64,000 nucleotides of DNA from DATKCA01 sp035544675. Lineage in GTDB: Bacteria > Acidobacteriota > Thermoanaerobaculia > Gp7-AA8. Numbering within the stretch: position 1 is the first letter of the stretch; the number at the start of each line of letters is the position of its first letter. Below, piece after piece: positions 1 to 8,512 of the stretch. The notes under the pieces are model-generated. The model saw only the letters and a program-made list of their open reading frames with translations, was not told where the DNA came from and made no database searches. The position numbers and the translations under genes are program-made. The stretch spans positions 1-64,000 of the forward strand of contig DATKCA010000179.1 in NCBI GenBank assembly GCA_035544675.1, written 5' to 3'.

Positions 1-2
1 TG

Positions 3-257
3 ACCGAGAAGATGGCGGTGACGCTGAAGCGCATCAACCCGGCCACGACGGTGGTGAACCCGGTGCTCGGCGCCGAAGACTTCTCGTTCTTCCAGGAGAA
101 GGTCCCCGGCCTGTTCATCTGGCTGGGCACGCGCCCGAAGAACCAGACACCCGAGCAGGCCGCGTCGAACCACTCACCGCACTTCTACGTCGACGAGAGC
201 GGTTTGGGGCTGGGGGTGCGGGCGCTGGCCAATCTGACTGTGGACTACCTGCGTTAG
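3..257 (+). CDS. M20-family amidohydrolase, C-terminal fragment
   Basis: This is the last ~84 residues of a gene that begins upstream of the window; the frame is open from base 3. The segment GAEDFSFFQEKVPGLFIWLG followed by NHSPHFYVDE is the C-terminal end of the catalytic domain of M20D peptidases/amidohydrolases (the hippurate and IAA-amino-acid hydrolase group). The His of HSPHF is normally a metal ligand. Substrate cannot be told from this piece. It converges on the SDR gene, with a small hairpin between the two stop codons. Confidence 0.8.
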   Translation, partial: TEKMAVTLKRINPATTVVNPVLGAEDFSFFQEKVPGLFIWLGTRPKNQTPEQAASNHSPHFYVDESGLGLGVRALANLTVDYLR

Positions 258-284
258 TTCTTAGTCCTCTAAGGACTAAGGCCT
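258..284. repeat. CTTAGTCC/AGGACTAAG hairpin, heptamer type
   Basis: A 9-bp perfect stem (260-268 with 272-280) separates two convergent genes; its 3-nt loop holds the SDR stop codon. The sequence AAGGACT-AAGGCCT shows the 7-bp period seen in the other arrays of this window. It may act as a bidirectional terminator, but there is no T-run. Confidence 0.6.
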
Positions 285-1081
285 GCTTTAATACGTCCCC
301 AGTAATCGGCGCCTGAGAGCCACTGGCCGCCGTCGATGACGAACACCTCGCCGGTCACGAACGACGCGTACTCGGACAGCAGGTACGAGGCGGCGTTGGC
401 GACTTCCTCGAGGGTGGCGAAGCGGCGCAGCGGGATCGTCTTGCGGATGCCTTCGATGACGTTCGGGTCCGGAAAGAGGCGGGCGGCGGCGCCGGGTGTG
501 TCGACCGGGCCGGGGGCGATCGCGTTCACGCGGATCTTGTGGCGGGCCCACTCCACGGCGAGGGTCTGCGTCATGGCCAGCACGCCGGCCTTCGCGCTGG
601 CGGAGTGAACGACTCCGGGCGCGCCGGTCCAGGCGTAGTTCGCGATGACGTTGAGGATCACGCCGCCGTTCTTCTTCGCGATCATCCGTTTGCCGACGGC
701 GCTCGTGCAGTAGAACGTCCCGTTGAGCACGATGCCGATGACCGAGTTCCAGCCGTTGGTGGTGAGCTGGTCGGACGGGACGATGAAGTTTCCGGCCGCG
801 TTGTTGATGAGGAAGTCGATGCGGCCGTGATCGGACTCGACCTTCGCCGCCATGGCCTCGACGGCATCGGCATCGCGGACGTCGAGCACGTGAAAGCCGG
901 CACTGCCGGCGCCGCCGGCGCGGATGGTGTCGACCGCGGCGCGGAGATTTTCTTCTTTACGGCTGGCCAGAATCACGGTGGCTCCGAGCCGTGCCAGCTC
1001 CCGGGCCATGGCCAGGCCGATGCCGGTGGCGCCGCCGGTGACGATCCCGACACGGCCCTCGAATGTCTTCTCCGGAAGCAT
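269..1081 (-). CDS. SDR oxidoreductase, 2,4-dienoyl-CoA reductase-like
   Basis: This 270-residue short-chain dehydrogenase has the Rossmann motif TGGATGIG (residues 15-22) and NNAAG (93-97). The usual YxxxK is replaced by SASAK with Lys164, and a Tyr (Tyr149) lies exactly 15 residues before it. That Tyr/Lys spacing and the NNAAGNFIVP string are what I recall for NADPH-dependent 2,4-dienoyl-CoA reductases, which remove double bonds during beta-oxidation of unsaturated fatty acids. The start is ATG at 1081. The C-terminus (KAGLSP, then TAG) is encoded by heptamer-repeat sequence. Another acyl-CoA or enoyl reductase role is possible. Confidence 0.82.
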   Translation of the reverse strand: MLPEKTFEGRVGIVTGGATGIGLAMARELARLGATVILASRKEENLRAAVDTIRAGGAGSAGFHVLDVRDADAVEAMAAKVESDHGRIDFLINNAAGNFIVPSDQLTTNGWNSVIGIVLNGTFYCTSAVGKRMIAKKNGGVILNVIANYAWTGAPGVVHSASAKAGVLAMTQTLAVEWARHKIRVNAIAPGPVDTPGAAARLFPDPNVIEGIRKTIPLRRFATLEEVANAASYLLSEYASFVTGEVFVIDGGQWLSGADYWGRIKAGLSP

Positions 1082-1101
1082 GGGGGCACACTATCACGCC
1101 C

Positions 1102-1107
1102 TATAAT
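1102..1107 (+). promoter_or_regulatory. TATAAT -10 box, nearly leaderless start
   Basis: A perfect TATAAT ends 8 bp before the ATG at 1116, so a transcript starting about 7 nt downstream would have almost no leader. I see no convincing -35 element. Confidence 0.45.
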
Positions 1108-1115
1108 CGCCCTCG

Positions 1116-1436
1116 ATGCTGCGGCGCGCCCTCGTAATCGTGTTGTTCGCCGCCCTCGCAGCGGCATGCGGCGGCGAGCCCGAATCGAAGCCGCTCAGCG
1201 AACCGGGCGAGCGGCTGTACGACCTCACCGGAACGATTCTCTCGCGAGACAGCGGCGACAACACGCTGCGCATCGATCACCGGGAGATCCCCGGCTTCAT
1301 GCAGGCCATGACGATGGACTTCACGGTGCGCGGCGCTCAGGTCGGCTCTCTTCCCGCGGACGGCGCCAGGGTCACGGCGCGGCTTCACGTCACCGACCGC
1401 GGCTACTGGCTGACGGAAGTGAGACAAGCTCCCTAG
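1116..1436 (+). CDS. CusF-like copper-binding lipoprotein
   Basis: The product is 106 residues. A signal peptide runs to about residue 18, with a lipobox-like LAAAC, so it is probably anchored in the membrane and faces the periplasm. The rest is a single small beta domain with HREIPGFMQAMTMDFTV; the His plus the Met-rich MQAMTM pattern is the copper-binding signature of the CusF/copper-binding (PF11604-type) family. It likely buffers or hands over Cu(I). A perfect TATAAT lies just upstream. The next gene starts inside its stop codon (TAGTG). Confidence 0.75.
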   Translation: MLRRALVIVLFAALAAACGGEPESKPLSEPGERLYDLTGTILSRDSGDNTLRIDHREIPGFMQAMTMDFTVRGAQVGSLPADGARVTARLHVTDRGYWLTEVRQAP

Positions 1437-2041
1437 TGGTCAACGAACGCCGCGTCTACCAGCGTCTTCATCTGACCAGATCACTCGAAGGGTGGTTCGG
1501 CGATCTGGCCGTGCGGGTGGTCGACGTCAGCGCGACCGGCGCGCAGATCGAGCACCACTACAACGACGTGCCCGGGAGCGGCCAGCTGCGATTCACCTGG
1601 CGCGACCAGGAGATCACCATCGAGTGCGAGACCATCCACTTCAGCGACGACCGCGCCGGACTCCATTTCGTGGAGGACAACGAGCTCCTCCGAAGACTGA
1701 TCGCCGAGTCGGCAGCCGAGGTGCTCGCGGCGCAGAAGGCGAATCTGGGCGGCGATCGAGCGCATAACCTGATCGGCGAGGAGATTGGTGAGGCCACTCT
1801 GACCGCCGCATCCGCGGGCCTCAAGGCCAAGGCCTGGGTCACCCTGACGCTCGAGGACGGCGGCTGGAAACGCCGCAAGTCGCTGCTCCCCGATCAGCCG
1901 GAGAACGGGTTCACCGTTTCGGGAGCCGAGCCGGATGAGCAGATCGAGATCCTCTGCAAGACGTATCAGGGAGGCAACGACGAGGCTCGCCGGCTGACGC
2001 GCCTTTTGGCCGAGTTGAGCGCGGCCAGCGTCAGGGGCTGA
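1436..2041 (+). CDS. PilZ-domain protein
   Basis: The product is 201 residues from a GTG that overlaps the preceding stop codon by one base. The N-terminus carries both c-di-GMP contact motifs of PilZ domains: RVYQR (Arg6-Arg10, the RxxxR box) and DVSATG (Asp30-Gly35, the [D/N]xSxxG box). It is therefore a good candidate receptor for cyclic di-GMP. The C-terminal half (about 100-201) is a second region I do not recognise. The frame stays open far upstream on this strand, but that part is antisense to the SDR and is not coding. The stop overlaps moeA, which converges. Confidence 0.75.
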   Translation: MVNERRVYQRLHLTRSLEGWFGDLAVRVVDVSATGAQIEHHYNDVPGSGQLRFTWRDQEITIECETIHFSDDRAGLHFVEDNELLRRLIAESAAEVLAAQKANLGGDRAHNLIGEEIGEATLTAASAGLKAKAWVTLTLEDGGWKRRKSLLPDQPENGFTVSGAEPDEQIEILCKTYQGGNDEARRLTRLLAELSAASVRG

Positions 2042-3287
2042 ACGGCGCTGCCAGCAGCACCGTCGGAACGGCCGCCCCGGCCTCGACCAGTCTGACCCCC
2101 TCTTCGACGACGGCGAGGCCGTTCGCGCCCGCCATCGAGGTGGAGACGCCCGAACCCTGCGACGGCATCGGCTCGCTGTGAAGCGCGCCATCACGCGCCG
2201 TCACCCGGACCCGCAGATAGGTCCGGCGGTCGCCGGCCGACTGGAGCGGCGCGGCCGCCCGCGTGGTCACGACCGGCGGCAGCAGCCCCGCGGTCTGCCC
2301 CGCGGCCTTGCGCAGTGCCGGGCCGGCGAACAGCGTGAACGAGACCAGACACGACACCGGGTTCCCCGGAAGGCCGAAGAACATCGACCGCCCCAGCTTC
2401 GACATCAGAGTCGGTTTTCCCGGCTTCATCGCCACGCGCCAGAAGTGGGCCTCGGCGCCGAGCGCCTCGAGCGCCTCGCGCACGAAGTCGTAGGCGCCGA
2501 CGGAGACGCCGCCCGACGAGACGACGAAGTCGAACGAGGATGCCGAGTCGATCGCGGCGATGGTCGCAGCGCGGTCGTCGGGGACGACGTCGCGGATCGA
2601 CGGTTCGCCGCCGGCCTCCCGAACGAGCGCCGCGAGCGCGTACGAATTCGAGTTGACGGTCTTTCCCTCGTTGCCGGCCGCGACATCGGCGATCTCGTCG
2701 CCCGTTGCCAGGATGGCCACGCGCGGCCGTCGTCCCACGAGCACGGAGACCTTGCGGGCCGTGGCGAGGACTCCGACCTCGCCGGCGCCGATCCGGATGC
2801 CGCTGCGCAGCACGACGTGTCCCGCGCGCATGTCTTCGCCGCGGCGGCGGATGTTCCTCCCTTGCGCGACCGCGCGGAGGACGCGCACCGATCCGGCCCC
2901 GCCGTCCGTGATCTCGACCTGAGCGACGGCATCCGCGCCGTCGGGGACGGGGGCGCCGGTCATGATCCGCATGGCCGTGCCGCGTTCCACGCGATCGTTC
3001 GTGCCGCGGCCGGCGGCGACATCGCCGGTGACCTCTAGGACGACGGGATTCTGTTCGCCGGCCGCCTCGACGTCCGCCGCGACCAGGGCGTAGCCGTCCA
3101 TGGCGCTGTTATCGTGCGGCGGGACGTCCGCCGCGGCCGCCACGTCCTCGCGGAGCACGCGGCCGAAGGCTTCGTCGAATCGGACGCTCTCGGAGTCCAG
3201 AGGCGCAACCGCCGCCAGGACCCGCTCCTGCGCCTCCTCGACCGTCAGGAGGCGCTGGCCGGGGCCCGGATCCTGAAATGGACGCAC
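2031..3287 (-). CDS. moeA: Molybdopterin molybdenumtransferase MoeA
   Basis: MoeA inserts molybdate into adenylylated molybdopterin in the cytosol to finish Mo-cofactor. Family landmarks are present in order: HDNSAMDGYA near the N-terminus, RRRGED, TGDEI, the MoCF-type SSGGVSVGAYDF, MKPGKP and GLPGNPVSC. I start it at GTG 3287, giving 418 residues and a normal beginning (RPFQDPGPG). The frame can be read back to 3341, but that would run into the start of asd on the other strand. No other moa/moe gene is nearby. Confidence 0.9.
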   Translation of the reverse strand: MRPFQDPGPGQRLLTVEEAQERVLAAVAPLDSESVRFDEAFGRVLREDVAAAADVPPHDNSAMDGYALVAADVEAAGEQNPVVLEVTGDVAAGRGTNDRVERGTAMRIMTGAPVPDGADAVAQVEITDGGAGSVRVLRAVAQGRNIRRRGEDMRAGHVVLRSGIRIGAGEVGVLATARKVSVLVGRRPRVAILATGDEIADVAAGNEGKTVNSNSYALAALVREAGGEPSIRDVVPDDRAATIAAIDSASSFDFVVSSGGVSVGAYDFVREALEALGAEAHFWRVAMKPGKPTLMSKLGRSMFFGLPGNPVSCLVSFTLFAGPALRKAAGQTAGLLPPVVTTRAAAPLQSAGDRRTYLRVRVTARDGALHSEPMPSQGSGVSTSMAGANGLAVVEEGVRLVEAGAAVPTVLLAAPFSP

Positions 3288-3307
3288 GGGTGGATCATAG
3301 TGGAGCC

Positions 3308-3313
3308 TAGAAT
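3308..3313 (+). promoter_or_regulatory. TAGAAT -10-like box before asd
   Basis: TAGAAT lies 18 bp upstream of the asd ATG (3332) in the short gap between divergent moeA and asd. A purine-rich AAGAGAG (3318-3324) between it and the ATG may serve as ribosome binding site. No -35 is evident. Confidence 0.3.
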
Positions 3314-3331
3314 TTGCAAGAGAGCTCATCC

Positions 3332-4459
3332 ATGACAGCAACCGAGAGCCTGGCCGCCCAGAAGCCGGCCGCAGCGCGCCGTTCCGAGCGCATCCCCGTG
3401 GCCGTTCTCGGCGCCACCGGGTCGGTCGGACAGCGCTTCGTGCAACTCCTCGAGAACCATCCCTGGTTCCGTCTCCACGAGGTGGTGGCCTCAGAGCGCA
3501 GCGCCGGAAAATCCTACTGTGATGCGGCGGACTGGCGACTCGGAACGCCCCTTCCGGACACGACGGCCGGCCTCCCCATCAAGAGTCTCGGAGCCGCGCT
3601 GGAGTCGAGGCTGGTCTTCTCCGGTCTGGACTCCTCCGTTGCGGGCGAAGCCGAAGACGACTACGCGAACCGCGGCCTGGTGGTGGTGTCGAACTCGAAG
3701 AACCATCGGATGGACGACGACGTGCCGCTGCTCATTCCGGAGATCAACGCCGATCACATCGACGCCATCGAGAAGCAGCGGAAGCGACGCGGCGGCCGTG
3801 GATACATCGTCACGAATCCGAACTGCTCGACCGTGGGGCTGGCTATGGCGATCGCTCCGATCGAGCGCCAGCACGGGCTCGATCAGATTCACGTGACGAC
3901 GATGCAGGCGATCTCCGGCGCCGGCTATGCGGGCGTGGCGTCGTACGCGATCCTGGACAACGTGATCCCCTACATCTCCGGCGAGGAGGAGAAGATCGAG
4001 AGCGAGCCGCGCAAGATCCTGGGCCGCTGGGAAAAGGGGAGCTTCGTCGACGCGGCGCTCCGCATCTCCGCGCAGACGAACCGCGTCCCGACGATCGACG
4101 GACATCTGATGACGATCTCGTTCTCGTTCCGCAACCGCGCGGAGCTGCGGGCGATGTTCACGATCGAGCAGCTCATCGCCGATACGCGCGCGGCGATCGA
4201 CTCGTTCGAAGGCGAGCCGCAGCGGCTCCGGCTCCCGACCGCGCCGCAGCGTCCGGTGCAGTACGCGCCGGAGCCCGACCGGCCGCAGCCGCGGCTCGAT
4301 CGCGACCGGGAGAACGGGATGGCCGTGACGATCGGGCGCCTCCGTCCGTGTCCGCTGCTCGACCTGCGCATGGTGGCCCTGGTTCACAACACCATCCGCG
4401 GCGCCGCGGGAGCGGCGATTCTCAACGCGGAGCTGCTCGAAGCGAGGGGCCTGCTGTGA
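3332..4459 (+). CDS. asd: Aspartate-semialdehyde dehydrogenase
   Basis: The enzyme makes aspartate semialdehyde from aspartyl phosphate with NADPH, the second step toward lysine, threonine and methionine. The 375-residue protein has GATGSVGQ (27-34), the catalytic Cys165 in NPNCSTVG, and ISGAGYAGV after it. The region VVSNSKNHRMDDDVPLLIPE resembles the archaeal/fungal type of Asd rather than the E. coli type. ATG 3332 is chosen over an in-frame TTG at 3314 because a purine-rich AAGAGAG precedes it. It heads the lysine cluster; an inverted heptamer array separates it from lysC. Confidence 0.92.
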   Translation: MTATESLAAQKPAAARRSERIPVAVLGATGSVGQRFVQLLENHPWFRLHEVVASERSAGKSYCDAADWRLGTPLPDTTAGLPIKSLGAALESRLVFSGLDSSVAGEAEDDYANRGLVVVSNSKNHRMDDDVPLLIPEINADHIDAIEKQRKRRGGRGYIVTNPNCSTVGLAMAIAPIERQHGLDQIHVTTMQAISGAGYAGVASYAILDNVIPYISGEEEKIESEPRKILGRWEKGSFVDAALRISAQTNRVPTIDGHLMTISFSFRNRAELRAMFTIEQLIADTRAAIDSFEGEPQRLRLPTAPQRPVQYAPEPDRPQPRLDRDRENGMAVTIGRLRPCPLLDLRMVALVHNTIRGAAGAAILNAELLEARGLL

Positions 4460-4462
4460 TCC

Positions 4463-4563
4463 GGGCTCAGGGCTCAGGGCTCGGGGCTCAGGGGACCGAG
4501 CGCGCAATTTGTAAGCCGGGCGGGGATCCCCTGAGCCCTGAGCCCCGAGCCCTGAGCCCTGAG
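4463..4563. repeat. Inverted GGGCTCA heptamer array
   Basis: The asd-lysC gap contains GGGCTCA-type 7-bp units on one side (4463-4495) and their complement (TGAGCCC units, about 4526-4563) on the other. Together they form a long imperfect hairpin around a ~30-bp centre. The right arm has one extra unit. Both flanking genes point the same way, so the hairpin would lie within an asd-lysC transcript. Confidence 0.85.
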
Positions 4564-4571
4564 TTTCGCCC

Positions 4572-5972
4572 ATGATCGTCATCAAGTTCGGCGGGACGTC
4601 TGTCGGCGACGCAGAGCGCGTGGCGAACGCGATCGACATCGTTTCCGAGCGCCGGCACCTCCAGCCGATCGTCGTCGTCTCGGCTCTGGCGGGCGTGACG
4701 AACGAGCTCGTGGCGGCGTCCGAAGCGGCCAGGGCCTGCCAGCCGGAGCGGGTCTCTGAGATCGTCAGCGCGGTCCGGCAGCGCCACGAAGACGTGGCCA
4801 TCCAGCTTGTCCAGCAGAAGATCGACTTCTTCGAGTCGTTCACCAAGCAGCTCGACAAGCAGATCGACCAGATCCACACCATCCTCCGCGGCATCGCACT
4901 CCTCGGCGAGATCACGGCGCGGGCGAAAGACAAGGTCGTGGCCATCGGCGAGAAACTCTCCTCGGTCCTCTTCGCCTACTCATTGATGATGCGGGCGCTG
5001 CCCGGCGAGCACGTCGACTCCGAAGAGGTGGTCATCACGGACTCGAAGTTCGGAGAGGCGGTCCCGCTGATGGAGGAGACGCGCCAGGCCGCGCAGCGCG
5101 TGCTGATTCCGCTGATCGAGCGCAGCCTGATCCCGGTCATGGGCGGCTTCATCGGCCGGACACGTGAGGGGGCAACGACCACGCTGGGGCGCGGCGGGTC
5201 GGACTACAGCGCGGCGATCGTCGGCGCCGCGGTGGGCGCGAAGGAGATCCAGATCTGGACCGACGTCGACGGGATGATGACCTGCGATCCGCGGCTGATC
5301 CCGGACGCGCGCGTCATCGATCGCATCTCCTACGTCGAGGCGGCGGAGCTGGCCTGGTTCGGAGCGAAGGTGCTGCACCCCAAGACGATCGCCCCGGCCG
5401 TGGAGCAGAAGATCCCGGTGCGCGTGCTCAACACGCACAACGTGAACAGCCCCGGCACCGTGGTGATGGAAGACGATCCGGGACACGAGCAGGGGCCGCG
5501 CGCAATCGCCATCAAACGGGGCGTGACGGTCGTGCACATGACGTCGAACAAGATGCTCGGCGCGCACGGCTTTCTGGCCCGCCTGTTCGCCATCTTCGAG
5601 ACGCTGGAGGTGTCCGTCGATCTCATCACGACGTCGGAGGTGTCGGTCTCCGTCACCATCGACGAGAAGCACAATCTGCCGCAGCTCATCGAGAAGCTCG
5701 AACCGGTGGCGGACGTCGAGGTGATCGAGAACCAGTGCATCGTGGCCATCGTCGGCCGCAATCTCATGCGTGACTCCGCCGTCGGCGCGCGTATCTTCGA
5801 GGCGCTGCGCGGCGTGCGGGTCTCCATGTTCTCGATGGGGACCTCGGGCCTGAACCTGAGCATCGTCGTCCATCCCGACGACGCCGATCGCGCGGTGAAG
5901 GCGGTTCACGCCGCCCTGTTCGAGCAGGGGCTCAGGACCCCGGGGCCGGGACTCAGACCCGCCGCCGTATGA
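4572..5972 (+). CDS. lysC: Aspartate kinase
   Basis: Aspartate kinase phosphorylates aspartate, the first committed step of lysine/threonine/methionine synthesis. The 466-residue protein begins with KFGGTSVG (5-12). It carries GRGGSDYSA and WTDVDGMMTCDPR in the kinase domain, and two ACT-type regulatory regions after about residue 310 (for example SVSVTIDEKHNLPQLI). Feedback control by an end-product amino acid is therefore likely. It belongs to the long single-polypeptide class without a fused homoserine dehydrogenase. Its stop overlaps the dapB start (ATGA). The last ~15 residues (GLRTPGPGLRPAAV) look repeat-derived and may be an extension. Confidence 0.93.
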   Translation: MIVIKFGGTSVGDAERVANAIDIVSERRHLQPIVVVSALAGVTNELVAASEAARACQPERVSEIVSAVRQRHEDVAIQLVQQKIDFFESFTKQLDKQIDQIHTILRGIALLGEITARAKDKVVAIGEKLSSVLFAYSLMMRALPGEHVDSEEVVITDSKFGEAVPLMEETRQAAQRVLIPLIERSLIPVMGGFIGRTREGATTTLGRGGSDYSAAIVGAAVGAKEIQIWTDVDGMMTCDPRLIPDARVIDRISYVEAAELAWFGAKVLHPKTIAPAVEQKIPVRVLNTHNVNSPGTVVMEDDPGHEQGPRAIAIKRGVTVVHMTSNKMLGAHGFLARLFAIFETLEVSVDLITTSEVSVSVTIDEKHNLPQLIEKLEPVADVEVIENQCIVAIVGRNLMRDSAVGARIFEALRGVRVSMFSMGTSGLNLSIVVHPDDADRAVKAVHAALFEQGLRTPGPGLRPAAV

Positions 5973-6610
5973 AGGTCTCTCTGCACGGGTACGGGAAGAT
6001 GGGCCGCGCGGTCGAGAAGGTGGCGCGGGAAGAAGGCCACGAGATCGTGGCGGCGGATGCGGCCGAGGTGGTCATCGATTTCTCGCATGCCTCGGCGGTG
6101 GAGGAGGCGGTCGATCTGGCGTGCCGGCGAGGCATCGCGCTCGTCATCGGTACGACGGGCTGGAATGACCGTGTCGACGAAATGCGGGAGCGCATCGACA
6201 AGGCGGGCATCGGAGCGGTGTACGCGTCCAACTTCTCGCCGGGAGCCAACGTCCTGTTCGCGCTGGCGCGTCGCGCGGCGGAGCTCTTCACCCGCTTCCC
6301 GCAATATGCCGCGGGGATGGAAGAGAGGCATCACGCTGGAAAGCAGGACGCGCCCAGCGGAACCGCACTGCGGATCGCCGGCGAAGTGAAGAGCGGCAGC
6401 GGAGGAAAGATCGACCCGCCCATCGCCGCGTCGCGAGTGGGCAGCGAGTTCGGCCTGCACACCCTGTTCTTCGACTCGCCCGACGACCTGATCGAGATCT
6501 CCCACCGCGCCCGCGGCCGGGAGGGATTCGCGCGTGGCGCGGTGCTCGCAGCGCGGTTGATCCAGGGAAGGAAAGGCCTGGTCCGATTCGATGAGCTGGT
6601 GATGTCATGA
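5969..6610 (+). CDS. dapB: 4-hydroxy-tetrahydrodipicolinate reductase
   Basis: DapB reduces the product of DapA to tetrahydrodipicolinate. Visible features are the N-terminal HGYGKMG nucleotide loop, FSHASAV and GTTGW, and the catalytic EERHHAGKQDAPSGTA with His121/His122 and Lys125. At 213 residues it is shorter than the 240-270 usual for the family; the segment between the first Rossmann strand and VVIDFSH is compressed. It overlaps lysC and dapA by ATGA at both ends, so translation of the three is probably coupled. Confidence 0.9.
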   Translation: MKVSLHGYGKMGRAVEKVAREEGHEIVAADAAEVVIDFSHASAVEEAVDLACRRGIALVIGTTGWNDRVDEMRERIDKAGIGAVYASNFSPGANVLFALARRAAELFTRFPQYAAGMEERHHAGKQDAPSGTALRIAGEVKSGSGGKIDPPIAASRVGSEFGLHTLFFDSPDDLIEISHRARGREGFARGAVLAARLIQGRKGLVRFDELVMS

Positions 6611-7485
6611 CGTTTCGCGGAGTGGGAACTGCCCTGGTCACGCCGTTCAAGGAGAGCGGCGCGCTCGACGAGAAGGCGCTGGAGCGCTTCGTCGACTTTC
6701 AGATCGAAGGCGGCGTCAACTTCCTCGTGCCGTGCGGAACGACCGGAGAGAACCCGGCCCTGACCGTCGAGGAGCACCGCCGTGTCGTCGAGATCGTGAT
6801 CAGGCGCGCCAACGGGCGCGTACCCGTGCTCGCCGGCGCCGGCAGCAACTCCACCGACAAGGCCATCGAGCTCGCCCTCATGGCCATCGACCTCGGCGCC
6901 GCCGGCGCGCTGACCATCACGCCCTACTACAACAAGCCCACGCCCGACGGGCTGCGCCGTCACTTCGGGATGCAGGCCGCGGCCATCGAGAAGAAACGCA
7001 AAGGCTTCCCCATGATCATGTACAACGTCCCGGGCCGCACCGGCGTGAACATGACCGCCGAGACGACCATCCGCATCGCCCGCGAAGTGCCGAACGTGAT
7101 CGGAGTCAAGGAAGCTTCCGCGAACATGGAGCAGATCCTCCAGATTCTGCGCGACCGCCCGGAGGGCTTTCTCGTGCTCAGCGGGGACGACGCCTGGACG
7201 CTGGCAATGCTGGGCGTCGGCGCGGACGGCGTCGTCTCGGTGGCCAGCAACGAGGTGCCCGCGCTCATCAGAAGGATGGTCGACGAGCGCTCGATCGAGA
7301 TTCAGAACCGCCTGCTGCCGCTGCTCACGGGCAACTTCATCGAGTCGAATCCAGGGCCGGTGAAAGCCGCCCTGAAGATGATGGGGATTCTGGAGAGTGA
7401 TACCGTTCGGCCACCACTGGCGCCGATGACGGAGGCCAGCCGGAAGAAGATGCAGGCGATCCTGAGGGAGTGCGGGCTGCTCTGA
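6607..7485 (+). CDS. dapA: 4-hydroxy-tetrahydrodipicolinate synthase
   Basis: DapA condenses pyruvate with aspartate semialdehyde through a Schiff base. The 292-residue TIM barrel shows CGTTGENPAL (43-52), PYYNKPTP with the conserved Tyr108, MYNVPGRTG with Tyr139, and the Schiff-base Lys168 in IGVKEAS. Its start lies in the dapB stop codon (ATGA), and dapD starts 4 bp after its own stop. It is a complete, ordinary member of the family. Confidence 0.95.
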   Translation: MTFRGVGTALVTPFKESGALDEKALERFVDFQIEGGVNFLVPCGTTGENPALTVEEHRRVVEIVIRRANGRVPVLAGAGSNSTDKAIELALMAIDLGAAGALTITPYYNKPTPDGLRRHFGMQAAAIEKKRKGFPMIMYNVPGRTGVNMTAETTIRIAREVPNVIGVKEASANMEQILQILRDRPEGFLVLSGDDAWTLAMLGVGADGVVSVASNEVPALIRRMVDERSIEIQNRLLPLLTGNFIESNPGPVKAALKMMGILESDTVRPPLAPMTEASRKKMQAILRECGLL

Positions 7486-7488
7486 ACG

Positions 7489-8310
7489 ATGCTCATCCAC
7501 GAACGTGTCGAGGCGCTGAAGTCCAACCCTGACCGCCTGGAAGCGGTCAAGACGATCGGGCTCTTTCTCTCTGAGCTGGAGAGAGGGTCGGTCCGCGCGG
7601 CCGAGCGCGACGACATGGGTGAGTGGAAGGCCCAGACCTGGGTGAAGGAGGGAATCCTGGCCGCGTTCCGCTTCGGCGTGCTCGCCGAGTTCGCGTCGGG
7701 TTCGCTCTCCTTCGTCGACAAGGACACCATGCCGGTGCGCCGCTTCAAGGTGCAGGACGGCATCCGAATCGTCCCGGGCGGGTCGTCGATCCGTCGCGGC
7801 GCATTCATCGCCAAAGGCGTCGTCATGATGCCGCCCGCCTACGTGAACATCGGCGCCTACGTCGACGAGGACACGATGATCGACTCGCACGCGCTCGTCG
7901 GATCCTGCGCGCAGATCGGCAAACGTGTCCATCTCTCCGCGGCCGCGCAGATCGGCGGCGTCCTCGAGCCCATCGGGAATGTGCCGGTCGTCATCGAGGA
8001 CGACGTCGTCGTGGGCGGCAACTCCGGCATCTACGAGGGAACGATCGTGCGCTCGCGCGCGGTCATCGGAGCGGGCGTGGTCATCACCGGATCCACTCCC
8101 GTGTACGACCTCGTGCGCGGCCAGGTCTACCGGCGCACGCCGGAACGGCCGCTGGAGATTCCGTTTGGCGCCGTCGTCGTGCCCGGCTCGCGGCGGATGA
8201 AAGGCGCATTCGCCGAGGAGCACGAGCTGTCGATCGCGACGCCGATGATCGTGAAGTATCGCGACGAGAAGACCGACTCGGCCACGGCGCTGGAGGAGGC
8301 CCTCCGGTGA
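7489..8310 (+). CDS. dapD: Tetrahydrodipicolinate N-succinyltransferase
   Basis: DapD succinylates tetrahydrodipicolinate, which places this lysine pathway on the succinylase branch. The 273-residue protein has an N-terminal helical part and then a left-handed beta-helix built of hexapeptide repeats (for example VNIGAYVDEDTMIDS, AQIGKRVHLSAAAQIGG, IEDDVVVGGNSGIYEG). It ends with the usual C-terminal helix region. It follows dapA directly. The downstream gap holds a heptamer array. Confidence 0.92.
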   Translation: MLIHERVEALKSNPDRLEAVKTIGLFLSELERGSVRAAERDDMGEWKAQTWVKEGILAAFRFGVLAEFASGSLSFVDKDTMPVRRFKVQDGIRIVPGGSSIRRGAFIAKGVVMMPPAYVNIGAYVDEDTMIDSHALVGSCAQIGKRVHLSAAAQIGGVLEPIGNVPVVIEDDVVVGGNSGIYEGTIVRSRAVIGAGVVITGSTPVYDLVRGQVYRRTPERPLEIPFGAVVVPGSRRMKGAFAEEHELSIATPMIVKYRDEKTDSATALEEALR

Positions 8311-8369
8311 GCGTTTGCGTGATTGAGAGTGATGACCGATTTCGTTCTTTTGGCGATCACGATTCACCG

Positions 8370-8442
8370 CGTTTGAAGGATGAAGGATGCACCACGCGCG
8401 TTCATCCTTCATCCTTCATCCTTCATCCTTCATCCTTGAAAC
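8370..8442. repeat. TTCATCC heptamer array with inverted arm
   Basis: Five perfect tandem TTCATCC units (8401-8435) are preceded by inverted copies (GAAGGATGAAGGATG, about 8375-8389), so the region can fold into a hairpin with one mismatch near the outer end. It occupies the ~200-bp gap between dapD and the aminotransferase. The remainder of that gap (8311-8369 and 8443-8512) shows no gene. A degenerate CATCATCCTTGAG lies near 8499. Confidence 0.9.
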
Positions 8443-8512
8443 GTTCATGCACGACGACGCTGATTAGAAACGAAAACGTTCCACTCATCACTCGTCCATC
8501 ATCCTTGAGCCT

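Noticed and set aside
4463..4563. Possible CRISPR array in the repeat tracts
   Set aside because: Units are 7 bp with no spacers and no cas genes nearby.
6331..8412. Long open frame on the minus strand opposite dapB-dapA-dapD (693 codons)
   Set aside because: Its composition is Arg/His/Asp-rich without family motifs, as expected for the antisense of GC-rich genes; the plus strand has three clear enzymes.
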